From positions 1-51,864 of the forward strand of contig CALJLD010000057.1 of assembly GCA_937982665.1 (NCBI GenBank): 51,864 nt of DNA, given 5' to 3'. Made by a program: the position numbers and the translations under genes. The notes beneath the pieces were generated by a model. The model had not been told where the DNA came from. It saw nothing but the letters and a program-made list of their open reading frames with translations, and did not search any database. This document shows positions 22,369 to 32,083 of the stretch, piece after piece (position 1 is the first letter of the stretch; each line of letters opens with the position of its first letter). This stretch comes from an uncultured Planctomycetales bacterium. GTDB taxonomy: Bacteria > Planctomycetota > Planctomycetia > Pirellulales > S012-138.

Positions 22369-25119
22369 CTATCGCCGCAGATTCAGCTCGCGTTCTTCGC
22401 CCTCTGGCGTTTCGACCAACCGATCCAAGGCCGGACCAACCGAGATGCCGAGCCAACCGTCTTCGACGTCAAATTGCGTGACGCCTAAACCGGCGAAGCG
22501 AGGATCAGAACGCAGTGCGTGGCCGAGGACCGAAACCTCCTCATCGCGCTTGAACACGTTGGCAAAAATGCCGCGAATGATGACGCGATCGCCAAAGGTC
22601 AACGAGCGTGTGTCCAAGCTGATCGGGCCTTCTCGCACGAGCACATAGCCCTCACCGCTGGGAATCGGCCGATAGTTGACATAGATGTTCAGCGGTCCCC
22701 AACGACGCCCTTCGGCGGCGAGTTCCTGAATTCGCAATGAGACTCGCAACAGGCCGTTTTCCAGATTGACCGTGATGGGGTTGTCTTCCATAAACGTGAC
22801 AACCGCGTCTCCATCCGGCATCGAGGCGAAGCTCATGCCCAAGGAAAGCTTGTCGATGACATGCAGGAATGCTTCTTCCACCGTCACGGTGGCGCCGTTG
22901 AACTCCAAGCTTTCCAGCAAGTTGTTGAGCGCTGACTGATGAATTTGAAAGCTGGCCAGGCTGTTGCTTAACGCTCGCGGGCGAGGCGTGTTGGCCGCCA
23001 GGTGAGATCCGGCCGCCATTCGCAAATGTACGGCGAGTCGATCATCGCTGGGGTGTTGGAACCAGGCAGCGGGTTCCAGTCCCAGGTTTTGAATTGTCGC
23101 CAGGCGTTCGAAAAGCTTGCCGTTCATTTTTGCGAAACCGGCGTCTGATTCGCTGTCCACGCGGGTGAGTACCTTCGCGGCTATTCGCTGTTCGATTTCA
23201 CGCCGGGCTTCGTCGCGCGAGTCCTCGATCTGTTGCTCGGCCACTCCGCGCACAACTGAACCGAAGAGCGGAACGCCGTCGAAATCGGTTTCAAGGCATT
23301 GCACGCGACTGTCCGCAAAGACTTGCACTTTGCCCGGCAATGTGCGGATTCCTCGCCCATCCAAGATCAATGGCTTGCGAACCACGTATGTTGCGTTGGT
23401 TTGGCTGTAAGTCGTAACGGGTCCGGAGTCGCCACGAGTCAGCGAGTCGACGTCACCCATGATTAACAATTCCAATGAGGCCGTTTCGCCAGGGGCCATC
23501 TGGATGGCCAGCCGCGTCTGCGTAGTTGACTGCCCGCGAACAGGCACGCCCAAGATGGTGTCACTGGTGTATTCCTGACGGTCGGCCTGTGGCGGCAACA
23601 TCCGCGTCAGGAATTTGTCCGAAACGGAAATCCGCACGTTGTTGTTGCGATAGTAACCTTCCAAGGTGTTCGCCAACTCCAGGTCGGCCAAAGTTCCGGA
23701 CGCTCGCAGGCTTTGGATCTGCAGCGCGACGTCTTGGCCATCTCGCGGCAATCCTGTGAATTCGAATTGCTCCAGCGATGTCAACAATGTCGAGCGATCC
23801 ACTGGCTGAGAGGTCAGCCGAATCAATGCCACATTCAATTCCCCCAACTCGCCACTTTGCAAGAATTGTCGCTGGCCGGCGGTCAGGCTCTCCGAATTGA
23901 ATCGCGCGGCAATGTCTTCCAACAATGCGATTGTGCGATCGTTTGATTGTTGTGTCACTTGGCGCAATTCGTCCATGCGCAAGTATTGCCGCCAAGCAGC
24001 ACGATCCGTCGCGGTGGCCAATCTGGTCTCGGCGCGTTCAACCTGGCTGGCCAATTCCCGCAGTTGGTTGGCCGTTGGTCCAGCCGAAACATCAACACCG
24101 GCGGAGATTCGCAGGGTGTCGACAGACAATTCCCAAATCACAAGGTTGCGCTTGAGTGCATAGGCGGCCCGACGCATTCGCGCGGCATCTTCGGTTTCGC
24201 CCAAGCCAGCGATGATCTCTTCCGCGTATTCAACTTGCTCTCGCAAGTATGGCAAGTTCTCAGCGAGTTCCTCCGGCGATAGGGTTCCCTCAATCAGGAA
24301 GCGAACTTCTTCCGCCCAAATCGCACATTCGGCGTGCTCGTTCAGTTGGTCCAAATAGTTGGCGATGCGTCGCGGACGCAGCCAGGGCCAACGCGCCCGG
24401 ATGATCTCTTCACGCGAAAGCGGCGATGTTGCATTCGCGTCGTTGTTGATGGTCGCTGGGCTGACGCGCGGTGTTGTGCGACTGGATGCGGCATCGCCGC
24501 TTGTTGTGTCGGTGGGAATAGGATCGTCAAACGTTGAGCCACCTTTCGGCCCGCCAGAATGCGTTGTGCGATTGGGCTGGTGGGGCGGAAGATCATCCTC
24601 TTCCGGAAAGACCAACGTGCGTGGATTGGTAAGTTCCTGGTCCGGTTGGCTGGTGATCGCTCCCGCGCCAAAGATCCGTGGCCCTGGAGTATCTGCCGTC
24701 CTGAGGTTGTTCGATTGCGGGATGCCCTGCGTCAAAGGGCGTGCGTCGCTGGCGACATCACCAATGCGCTGTGGGAGTGGGCGAATGTCCTCGCCAAGTG
24801 GCAGATCAAGCGCCGGCGATTGGATGGCAGCCAGGACTTCACCCGGCGGCAGGTCATCAATATCTGCAGCCTGATCAGACGGATTGATTCGAGGCACCTG
24901 GTACTGCGGAATGTTCGCCGCATTGCTCTTAGGTGTTGCGTTATTCGTCGCTCCGGACGAGCCCAAGCGCGCAAGGACTGATTGATGTGGCGAGTCTGAC
25001 TTGCCGCTTAAGTTCCAGAATCGGGGCGACAGCAAGCTCAAAAAGAACAGCGCGACCAGTCCCAAACCCAACAGCCACTTGCCAACGCCCGAGGGTTTGC
25101 GTTGCGAGTGAAGTTCCAT
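22369..25119 (-). CDS. Very large membrane-anchored protein of unknown function
   Basis: No family recognised. The product (916 residues from ATG 25119, GGAG 9 nt upstream; starts at 25134 or 25185 would add 5 or 22) has four parts. First is a short basic tail and one membrane span (WLLGLGLVALFFLSLL). Second is a Pro/Ser/Asp/Thr-rich linker of about 200 residues, probably disordered. Third is a helical region of about 250 residues. Last is a beta-rich C-terminal half of about 420 residues. Two copies of an 'I-x-S-x-LN/L-x-LL' helix start (ISVSDKFLTRML and IHQSALNNLLES) each precede a beta-rich segment, faintly like lipid-binding TULIP or DUF4403 proteins. That resemblance is weak inference. 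It is divergent from prc. Confidence 0.75.
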   Translation of the reverse strand: MELHSQRKPSGVGKWLLGLGLVALFFLSLLSPRFWNLSGKSDSPHQSVLARLGSSGATNNATPKSNAANIPQYQVPRINPSDQAADIDDLPPGEVLAAIQSPALDLPLGEDIRPLPQRIGDVASDARPLTQGIPQSNNLRTADTPGPRIFGAGAITSQPDQELTNPRTLVFPEEDDLPPHQPNRTTHSGGPKGGSTFDDPIPTDTTSGDAASSRTTPRVSPATINNDANATSPLSREEIIRARWPWLRPRRIANYLDQLNEHAECAIWAEEVRFLIEGTLSPEELAENLPYLREQVEYAEEIIAGLGETEDAARMRRAAYALKRNLVIWELSVDTLRISAGVDVSAGPTANQLRELASQVERAETRLATATDRAAWRQYLRMDELRQVTQQSNDRTIALLEDIAARFNSESLTAGQRQFLQSGELGELNVALIRLTSQPVDRSTLLTSLEQFEFTGLPRDGQDVALQIQSLRASGTLADLELANTLEGYYRNNNVRISVSDKFLTRMLPPQADRQEYTSDTILGVPVRGQSTTQTRLAIQMAPGETASLELLIMGDVDSLTRGDSGPVTTYSQTNATYVVRKPLILDGRGIRTLPGKVQVFADSRVQCLETDFDGVPLFGSVVRGVAEQQIEDSRDEARREIEQRIAAKVLTRVDSESDAGFAKMNGKLFERLATIQNLGLEPAAWFQHPSDDRLAVHLRMAAGSHLAANTPRPRALSNSLASFQIHQSALNNLLESLEFNGATVTVEEAFLHVIDKLSLGMSFASMPDGDAVVTFMEDNPITVNLENGLLRVSLRIQELAAEGRRWGPLNIYVNYRPIPSGEGYVLVREGPISLDTRSLTFGDRVIIRGIFANVFKRDEEVSVLGHALRSDPRFAGLGVTQFDVEDGWLGISVGPALDRLVETPEGEERELNLRR

Positions 25120-25652
25120 CTTCTTCCGCTCCATTCCGCCAGCGAGGATAGCAGTTCCTCCAACAAGATCGGATATCTTCGTCATCTAAATAGAATGCGA
25201 ATCGCGCAAAATCTGCACGTTTTGCATAAGTTAAATGAGATACAGTTTGGCGATCATCCGTGAAGATAATGGACGTAACGGCTGGTCAAACCCGAAGCAT
25301 TATGAGGGGTGAACTGCAAACAAGATTCCTTTGCCGCGAGTTGCGGTGAATTCGAGCGAATTCCCCAGTGGACAAGTGGAACTTCCCTCAGCCCAGGAAC
25401 GACAAAGCTTGCGATGCGGTCAACGCTGGAACTACGTAACGCGTTGCAACGTAATAATTTCGTCCCACATCCCTTGCCGCTTGCGAGCCGGGCTGAACTT
25501 GCCCCGATTCAAAGCGGCAGGTAGGATTAGTTAAGTTCTTGCAAATAGGCAACTTAGTTGGGCAATCAAGTGGCCAACAGGCGATCTTTGACCGCTCCGG
25601 CAGGCTCGCCCTGACTTGCCCAACTTCGAGACAACTGAAACCAGGAGTGCTC
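25120..25652. other. Divergent promoter region between the large anchored-protein gene and prc
   Basis: No gene is convincing here. It holds a perfect 7-bp inverted repeat GAATTCG-AG-CGAATTC (25348-25363), a CGTTGCAACG palindrome near 25442-25451, and a plausible prc promoter at 25499-25527. The leader before prc is about 120 nt. Confidence 0.45.
25499..25527 (+). promoter_or_regulatory. Possible prc promoter
   Basis: TTGCCC (25499-25504) and TAGGAT (25522-25527) are spaced by 17 bp, each matching the consensus at four of six positions. It is the best candidate in this intergenic region. Confidence 0.35.
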
Positions 25653-27701
25653 ATGATCTACTCACGCAACCAACGGATGGCGGTTCTTGGCACAGTTTTG
25701 TGCGCGTTCCTTACGTTGGGAGTTCTTGCTCCGTGGGCCAAGGCGGACGTTGACCCGCCCGGCAGCAAAGACAAGATCATTACAAATATTGTCACGTATT
25801 TCCTTGGTCGTCAGCACATGACCAAGCACGCCATTGACGATGTCATCGCCGCGCGGACCTTCGATTCCTACATGGAAACGCTCGATCCGATGAAGGTCTA
25901 CTTCACGCAGGCCGACATTGATGAGTTCCGCCAACAACGTTTGGAACTGGACGATCAGCTCAAAGGCGGCAACGTCAACTTCTCAGTCGACGTGTTCAAC
26001 CGCTTCCTGAAGCGCGTGGAAGAGCGCGTCACGCTGATTGAAGATTTGCTCGATCACGAGTTCGACTTCACCATCGATGAAGAGATGGTCTCGGATCGTG
26101 ACGCTGCCGAGTACTCCAGCACGGACGAGGAGATTCGTGAGCGTTGGCGCAAGCGGATCAAGTATGACTTCCTCACGCAAATGGTTGTCGAAAAGCAAAC
26201 CATGGAGGAAGCTCGCGAGAAACTCCGCAAGCGCTACACCAGCTACCTGCGGAGAATGAACCAACTCAACAACGATGACGTGTTGGAGATGTACCTCACA
26301 TCGTTTACCACGTCGTTTGATCCGCACACCACTTATATGTCTCCGCCGTCCAAGGCGAACTTCGACATCAGCCTGACGCTGCAACTGGAAGGCATTGGAG
26401 CCAGCCTGTCCAATGCGGACGGCGATGCCGTGATCGCTCGTATTGTTCCCGGTGGCGCGGCCGACAAAGATGGCCGTTTGAAGACGCAAGACAAGATCAT
26501 TGGTGTCGCCCAAGGCACTGATGAAGATTTCGTAGATACCTACGACATGAAGCTGGATGACGTGGTCAAGATGATCCGCGGCAAGTCCGGCACCATCGTG
26601 CGATTGAAAGTTGTTACTGACGGCGAAGCCGAAGCCAAGATCATCGACATCACTCGCGCGAAAGTCGAACTGAAGGACGAAGAAGCCAAGATGGACATCT
26701 TTGATGTCGATCTTCCTAACGGCCAAAAGTCCCGCATTGGCGTGATTGATCTGCCCAGCTTTTACATGGATATGGCCGGCGCTCGCTTGGGCAAGCCGGA
26801 CTATAAGAGCTGCACGCGAGATGTCATTGCCATCTTGGACGAGTTCAAAGCTGAAGGCGTGGATGCCGTGGTCATGGACCTCCGCCGTAACGGTGGTGGC
26901 TCGCTGACCGAAGCCATCAGCCTGACGGGATTGTTCATCGACAAAGGCCCCGTCGTGCAAGTCAAAGACATCGGCGGCCGAGTGACAAACTACGATGACA
27001 CCGAAGCCGGAATGGCTTGGGAAGGTCCGCTTGTTGTTTTGACATCCAAGCTGAGCGCCAGTGCCAGCGAAATCTTCGCCGGAGCCATCCAAGACTACGG
27101 CCGCGGCGTGATTGTGGGTGACCCCACTACGCACGGTAAAGGCACCGTCCAAAACCTGTTTGACCTGCAGAGAGAACTCTTGCAGCAAAACAACGGACCC
27201 AAACTGGGCGGCCTTAAGCTGACCATCAGCCAGTTCTATCGTCCTTCTGGAGATAGCACGCAGCTGCGTGGCGTGGTTGCCGATATCGCTCTGCCGTCGG
27301 TCATTTCTCACATGGACATTGGCGAAGGCGACCTCGACTATGCGATGAAGTTTGATCACGTTGACAAGAGTGACTTCCGCGGCTTTAACGCCGTCAACCA
27401 ACAAATGGTTGAGTCGTTGATCGCTCAATCCACACAGCGGCTCACAGAGTCCAAGGAATTCACCGCTGTGCAAAACCAGATCAAACGATACGTCGAACGC
27501 AAATCGCGAACGACCGTGCCGCTGAACAAAGAGAAGTTCATCGCCATGCGAGAGGATGGCCAGGAAGACTCTGATATCCTTGAAGGCGTCGTGGGCGAAC
27601 CCACCGACGTGATTGATCGTGACTACTACCTGGACGAAGCTCTCTCTATCACGGCCGATTACGTCAAGCTGCTGCAAGGCACGCCGATCAGCCGCAAGTA
27701 G
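25653..27701 (+). CDS. prc: Carboxy-terminal (tail-specific) processing protease, S41 family
   Basis: Periplasmic Ser/Lys protease that trims or degrades proteins from their C-termini. The 682-residue product has a signal peptide (MAVLGTVLCAFLTLGVLAPWAKA, cleavage near residue 31), the long N-terminal helical domain of Tsp/Prc, and a PDZ domain (about 205-300, ASLSNADGDAVIARIVPGGA). The S41 core follows, with the nucleophile Ser470 in LSASASEIFAGA and the general base Lys496 in THGKGTVQ. Its length and arrangement match E. coli Prc, not the shorter CtpA type. AGGAG lies 7 nt before the ATG at 25653. A strong terminator follows the gene. Confidence 0.95.
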   Translation: MIYSRNQRMAVLGTVLCAFLTLGVLAPWAKADVDPPGSKDKIITNIVTYFLGRQHMTKHAIDDVIAARTFDSYMETLDPMKVYFTQADIDEFRQQRLELDDQLKGGNVNFSVDVFNRFLKRVEERVTLIEDLLDHEFDFTIDEEMVSDRDAAEYSSTDEEIRERWRKRIKYDFLTQMVVEKQTMEEAREKLRKRYTSYLRRMNQLNNDDVLEMYLTSFTTSFDPHTTYMSPPSKANFDISLTLQLEGIGASLSNADGDAVIARIVPGGAADKDGRLKTQDKIIGVAQGTDEDFVDTYDMKLDDVVKMIRGKSGTIVRLKVVTDGEAEAKIIDITRAKVELKDEEAKMDIFDVDLPNGQKSRIGVIDLPSFYMDMAGARLGKPDYKSCTRDVIAILDEFKAEGVDAVVMDLRRNGGGSLTEAISLTGLFIDKGPVVQVKDIGGRVTNYDDTEAGMAWEGPLVVLTSKLSASASEIFAGAIQDYGRGVIVGDPTTHGKGTVQNLFDLQRELLQQNNGPKLGGLKLTISQFYRPSGDSTQLRGVVADIALPSVISHMDIGEGDLDYAMKFDHVDKSDFRGFNAVNQQMVESLIAQSTQRLTESKEFTAVQNQIKRYVERKSRTTVPLNKEKFIAMREDGQEDSDILEGVVGEPTDVIDRDYYLDEALSITADYVKLLQGTPISRK

Positions 27702-27762
27702 ATAGCCAGCTGCGTGGCGAAAAGGAATTGCCAGCCGCCACCAGCTACAACAGCAAACCCAT

Positions 27763-27795
27763 GCGCCGTGTGAGCCACTCACGCGGCGCTTTTTT
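27763..27795 (+). terminator. Rho-independent terminator downstream of prc
   Basis: A 12-bp stem, GCGCCGTGTGAG (27763-27774) with CTCACGCGGCGC (27778-27789, one G-T wobble), closes a 3-nt CCA loop and is followed by six thymines (27790-27795). It is the clearest intrinsic terminator in the window and separates prc from selB. Confidence 0.92.
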
Positions 27796-27835
27796 ATGGG
27801 TACGAACTTGCCAGAGCCGCATCTAAAATGCCCGC

Positions 27836-29764
27836 ATGACCATTGATCTCATCCTGGGAACAGCCGGACATATTGATCACGGCAAGACTTCTCTTATCCG
27901 CGCTCTCACCGGCGTCAACACGGACCGCCTGCCCGAAGAAAAAAAGCGTGGCATCACTATTGAACTTGGCTTCGCCGAACTCGAAATCGGCGACTACCGC
28001 CTTGGCATTGTTGATGTCCCAGGACATGAACGCTTTGTTCGCAACATGCTCGCCGGTGCCACTGGCATTGACGTGGCTTTGCTTGTGGTGGCCGCGGATG
28101 ACAGCGTCAAACCGCAAACGCGGGAACACCTGGAGATCCTCAAGCTGCTCCGCATCCAGCAAGGCGTCATCGCGCTGACCAAGTGCGATGTCTCGCAGCC
28201 GGACTGGATTGATCTGGTCGAGGAAGAAGTCCGCGAACTCGTCTCTCAGACGTTTCTGACGGATGCCCCTATCATTCGCACCAGCGCTCATACTGGCGGC
28301 GGACTGGATGAACTGCGCGCGGCGTTGCAAGCCGCCGCGGACGAAGCTGCCAAGACGCGAACAGACAACGGCCCATTCCGTTTGCCCATCGACCGCGCGT
28401 TCACAATCGCTGGACATGGCACGGTGGTCACAGGCTCTGTCACCAGCGGAACAGCCCAACTGGGTGATGAACTGGTGATTGAGCCCGGCGGCATTGCCGT
28501 CCGCATCCGCGGCTTGCAGAATCATGATCGCCAGGCGGAGTCCGTGCATCGCGGACAGCGGGCAGCCGTCAATCTCGCTGGCATCCACCATCAAGAAATC
28601 GGACGCGGACAAGAACTGTGCACCGTTGGCCACCTGCAGCCCAGCCGGCTGATCACCGTGCAGATGCAGATGCTGCCATCCATCACCAAGCCTCTGCGCA
28701 ATCGTGCTCGTGTTCGTGTCCACATCGGCACGGCGGAACTCATTGGCAGCGTTTCACTCTTGGGCCGAAGCGAGCTACCGCCGGGCGAAACATGTGCAGC
28801 GCAGATGTTTCTCGCAAGTCCGGTCGTCTGCACTTGGGGCCAACCGCTGGTCATACGCAGCGAGTCCCCAGTTTGGACGATCGGAGGAGGTACGATTCTG
28901 GATCCCAACGCCCAGCGGATTCGTCCTGCCGAAACCGCAAAACTTGATCGTGTTCAAGAACTCGCTGTGGATGATCCCAAAACCCGCGCCGCCGCGGCGA
29001 TCTACTTCGCCGGGCTGCAAAGCTGGCAACCAGAAGATCTAGCCCGCACCGCCGGGATTGAGTCCCCGCAAGATCTCGTCAAAGACCTCCGCGCCGCAGG
29101 CGAACTGATCGACTTGCAGCTTTCCCCCAACCGCAAGTTGACCGTCAGCCGTCAGGCCCTTTCCGATATCTTCGATCGTTTCGCGCACACGCTGGAAAAG
29201 CAGCACGAGTTGGAGCCGCTGGCAGCAATGCTTGATCCGTCAAAGCTTCTGAACCGCTATTCCTATCTGGGCGATGATGCCACGCTCAACGCTTTGCTGC
29301 GGCAAATGGAATCGGCCGGTCGTCTGCGCCGCGGGCGGGCCGGCATCGCGCTTCCGGATAAGGGACCGCAGCTTTCCAAAAATGAACGGCGGCTGTACGA
29401 GGAGGTCATCGAGCAGTTCCGCACCGCCGGCTTTGAACCGCCGACGATCAAAGATGTGCAGTCCGCAACAACCAAGAACCAGGCCGCCGTCCCGCAACTT
29501 GTCGCCCTGGCTGTTTCGGAAGGCTACCTCATCGAGATCGCAAAAGACTTCTACTTGCATGCCGAAGCGGAAGCCGACCTGCGTGGGCGAATGACGGCGG
29601 CGTTCGCCACAAACACCGGCCTGACTGTCAGCCAAATCCGTGAAGTCCTCGGCACGTCACGAAAATACGCACTGCCCATGTGCGAGTACTTGGACAACAC
29701 AGGATTCACAAAGCGCGATGGCGATGTGCGAATACTGGTTGGTGCCGAGGCGAAGACCAACTGA
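27836..29764 (+). CDS. selB: Selenocysteine-specific translation elongation factor
   Basis: GTPase that delivers Sec-tRNA to UGA codons marked by a SECIS element. The EF-Tu-like half has GTAGHIDHGKTS (8-19, P-loop), KKRGITIELGFA (the SelB form of switch I), DVPGHERFVRNML and TKCD. Beta-barrel domains 2 and 3 follow (RAFTIAGHGTVVTGSV), and the C-terminal third has the winged-helix repeats that bind SECIS RNA (TVSQIREVLGTSRKYALPMCEYLD is the last). Length of 642 residues is typical. No Shine-Dalgarno sequence is visible. selA, selD and tRNA-Sec are not in this window, and I recognised no selenoprotein gene here. Confidence 0.95.
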   Translation: MTIDLILGTAGHIDHGKTSLIRALTGVNTDRLPEEKKRGITIELGFAELEIGDYRLGIVDVPGHERFVRNMLAGATGIDVALLVVAADDSVKPQTREHLEILKLLRIQQGVIALTKCDVSQPDWIDLVEEEVRELVSQTFLTDAPIIRTSAHTGGGLDELRAALQAAADEAAKTRTDNGPFRLPIDRAFTIAGHGTVVTGSVTSGTAQLGDELVIEPGGIAVRIRGLQNHDRQAESVHRGQRAAVNLAGIHHQEIGRGQELCTVGHLQPSRLITVQMQMLPSITKPLRNRARVRVHIGTAELIGSVSLLGRSELPPGETCAAQMFLASPVVCTWGQPLVIRSESPVWTIGGGTILDPNAQRIRPAETAKLDRVQELAVDDPKTRAAAAIYFAGLQSWQPEDLARTAGIESPQDLVKDLRAAGELIDLQLSPNRKLTVSRQALSDIFDRFAHTLEKQHELEPLAAMLDPSKLLNRYSYLGDDATLNALLRQMESAGRLRRGRAGIALPDKGPQLSKNERRLYEEVIEQFRTAGFEPPTIKDVQSATTKNQAAVPQLVALAVSEGYLIEIAKDFYLHAEAEADLRGRMTAAFATNTGLTVSQIREVLGTSRKYALPMCEYLDNTGFTKRDGDVRILVGAEAKTN

Positions 29765-29845
29765 GACCGCGGGGGGTTGAGCTTACGCTCGATTCGCATG
29801 CGAGCGAATTCTCACGATTATCTTGCCGTTGAACGCGCCGCGCAA

Positions 29846-32083
29846 CTAGTCCAATCGCTTCTGGAAGCGGACAACGCTAAGCCCAATCACGGCGCAGCCG
29901 CAGATGGCCAGCCCGATGATGGATGGCGTGAGCGCGGCAAAGTCCGCCGCGCGGAGAACCACGCCGCGAAGAATTTCAATGAAGTACGTGACGGGAATTG
30001 CGTACGACAGGACATAGATGGGCAGCGGCATTTCGCTGCGTGGGAAGATAAAGCCTGAGAGCAGGACGGACGGCAGCATGATCACAAACGCGAACTGGAT
30101 CGCTTCCAGTTGCGTTTTGGACAACGTGGAAACCAGCAATCCCAGGCCGAGAGAACAGACCATAAACAGCATCGACAAGATCAGCAGCAGGCCGACCGTA
30201 CCGTGGATTGGCACGCCAAAGACGTAGATCATCACCACCAGCACAATCAGCAGTTCCACGAACCCAATCGCCGCGTAGGGCAACAACTTGCCGAAAAGCA
30301 AGCCCATGCGGCCGACCGGCGTAACGAAGAGTTGCTCGAGCGTGCCGAGTTCGCGCTCGCGGACAATGGCGAACGACGTGAGGAAAAGCGTGACCAACTG
30401 CAAGATGATGCCGACGAGCCCTGGCACAAAGAAGTGCGAACTTTCCAAGTCCGGGTTGTAAAGTAATCGCGTGCGAACTTCGATGGGCAGCGCGCTGGCT
30501 CCAGTCGGATCGCGGGCAACGGCGACTTGCAACGATTGGGCCTTGTCTTGGGCTAACGCCATAGAGAGGTTCAGGCCAAGCAGTTGAGCTGTGCTCTGAG
30601 CAGTTGTGGCGACTTGCGAATCGCTGCCATCGATCAAGACTTGCACTTGTGTTTGCTCGCCCAACAGCATTTTGTCCGAATAGTCTGGCGGGATGATGAT
30701 CCCCACTTTCGCGCGGCCAGACGTGAGCGCACTTTGAAATGAGGCTTCGTCCTGCACGTGTTCCTGAATGCGGAATCGACGCGTGTTGGAAAACGCGGTT
30801 ACCAGGTCACGCGCCGCGCGGCGGCCGTCCAGGTCGAACACGACTGTGGGAATGTTTTCAATCTGTGTGTCGATCGCGTAGCCGAAGATGATGGTCTGCA
30901 TCACCGGCACAACAAGCATGAAGAACAGCGTGATTGGCTGTCGCCGGATGTGGTAGAACTCTTTGACCAGGATCGCCCACAGGCCGTTGTTGGAGTAGCT
31001 GTCTCGGCGCTTTGTGGAGGTTTGCTTTTCGGAACGTTGCTCAGCTTGTTGTGCAGTTTTTTCTTCAGCAGTTTCTTTTTTCGATGGCGTTTCGTCGGTA
31101 TCCACTTCTTCTTCGGCGCTTTGCCCTACGGTTGCTCGCTGCTGTTCGGCCTTGGCCGTGAGCGTGACGAAGACATCCTCGAGCGATGGCGAAATCTCGC
31201 GCGCTTCCAACTGTTGCGCATCGTGCCCTATCTGCTCCAGCAGCCAGCCGGGCGAAACGTGGTCTTCGACCAGAACATGGACGTTTTCGCCAAATAGCGT
31301 AGCGTCGATGACACCAGAAAGTTGACGCAACGCATTCAGGTGAACGGCCGCGTCGGGGATTTGGAGTTCATAACGCTTTGTTCCGGCCGGGTTGATCTCC
31401 GGCAGTGCCTTGAGTTCTTCCGGTTTGCCAAGCACGAGCAAGCGCGAAAGGTAGATGTAGCCGATGTCCGTGCAGCGCTCTGCTTCGTCCATATAGTGCG
31501 TGGTCACGAAGAGCGTGACACCGCGGCCGGCCAGTTCGAACAACAAGTCCCACAATTCCCGACGTGCCACCGGGTCGATCCCAGCAGTGGGCTCATCCAG
31601 GAACAACACATCCGGTTCATGGATCAAGGCACATGCCAGCGCAAGTCGCCGCTGCCAACCACCGGAAAGCGTGCCGGCAAGTTTGGATTGCTGGTCGCCC
31701 AAGTCCGTCAGCTCCAGCACCGCTTGCCGGCGCTTTGCGATCCGCTCGCCGTCCAGCCCATAGATGCGGCCATAGAAGTCGATGTTTTCGCGCACCGTCA
31801 GATCCGCGTAGAGACTGAACTTCTGCGACATATACCCGACGCGAGGTTTGACCGCTTCCGATTGGGTGTAAGCGTCATGCCCAAGGACCGAAGCCTGACC
31901 ATCGCTGGGCGGAAGGATGCCCAGCAGCATACGAATGATGGTTGACTTGCCGCTGCCGTTGGGCCCCAACAGCCCAAAGATGGCGCCGCGGCGAACCTGA
32001 AAGCTCACATCACGAACGGCGGTCAAGTCGCCAAAACGGCGGGTTAAGCCTGCGACATCGATGACGACTTCATCACGATTCAC
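29846..32083 (-). CDS. ABC-2 type exporter, ATPase fused to permease
   Basis: The 745-residue protein joins an ABC ATPase and an ABC-2 membrane domain. The ATPase has Walker A GPNGSGKST (40-48), signature LSGGWQRRLALA, Walker B VLFLDEPTAGID and the DrrA/YbhF-like C-terminal extension. A Glu/Lys/Gln/Thr-rich linker of about 50 residues follows. The C-terminal part is a YbhS/YhhJ-like permease with an amphipathic lead, one span, a large external domain and about five spans. The GTG at 32083 has GGAG 7 nt upstream and overlaps the adaptor gene by 11 nt; a TTG at 32107 is the alternative. With the HlyD-type gene it probably exports a drug, lipid or similar substrate. Confidence 0.92.
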   Translation of the reverse strand: MNRDEVVIDVAGLTRRFGDLTAVRDVSFQVRRGAIFGLLGPNGSGKSTIIRMLLGILPPSDGQASVLGHDAYTQSEAVKPRVGYMSQKFSLYADLTVRENIDFYGRIYGLDGERIAKRRQAVLELTDLGDQQSKLAGTLSGGWQRRLALACALIHEPDVLFLDEPTAGIDPVARRELWDLLFELAGRGVTLFVTTHYMDEAERCTDIGYIYLSRLLVLGKPEELKALPEINPAGTKRYELQIPDAAVHLNALRQLSGVIDATLFGENVHVLVEDHVSPGWLLEQIGHDAQQLEAREISPSLEDVFVTLTAKAEQQRATVGQSAEEEVDTDETPSKKETAEEKTAQQAEQRSEKQTSTKRRDSYSNNGLWAILVKEFYHIRRQPITLFFMLVVPVMQTIIFGYAIDTQIENIPTVVFDLDGRRAARDLVTAFSNTRRFRIQEHVQDEASFQSALTSGRAKVGIIIPPDYSDKMLLGEQTQVQVLIDGSDSQVATTAQSTAQLLGLNLSMALAQDKAQSLQVAVARDPTGASALPIEVRTRLLYNPDLESSHFFVPGLVGIILQLVTLFLTSFAIVRERELGTLEQLFVTPVGRMGLLFGKLLPYAAIGFVELLIVLVVMIYVFGVPIHGTVGLLLILSMLFMVCSLGLGLLVSTLSKTQLEAIQFAFVIMLPSVLLSGFIFPRSEMPLPIYVLSYAIPVTYFIEILRGVVLRAADFAALTPSIIGLAICGCAVIGLSVVRFQKRLD

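Noticed and set aside
21924..22481. Plus-strand frame containing a lipobox-like 'VMGC' segment
   Set aside because: It runs into the 3' end of the large minus-strand gene, has no start codon near the lipobox, and most of it is clearly shadow.
25983..27782. Open frame of about 599 codons antisense to prc
   Set aside because: It lies wholly opposite a well-supported S41 protease, its translation has no domain, and such antisense frames arise from codon bias in GC-rich genes.
29787..29809. Hairpin between selB and the ABC gene as a bidirectional terminator
   Set aside because: Two short stems (GCTCG/CGAGC and ATTCGC/GCGAAT) compete, and neither is followed by a thymine tract.
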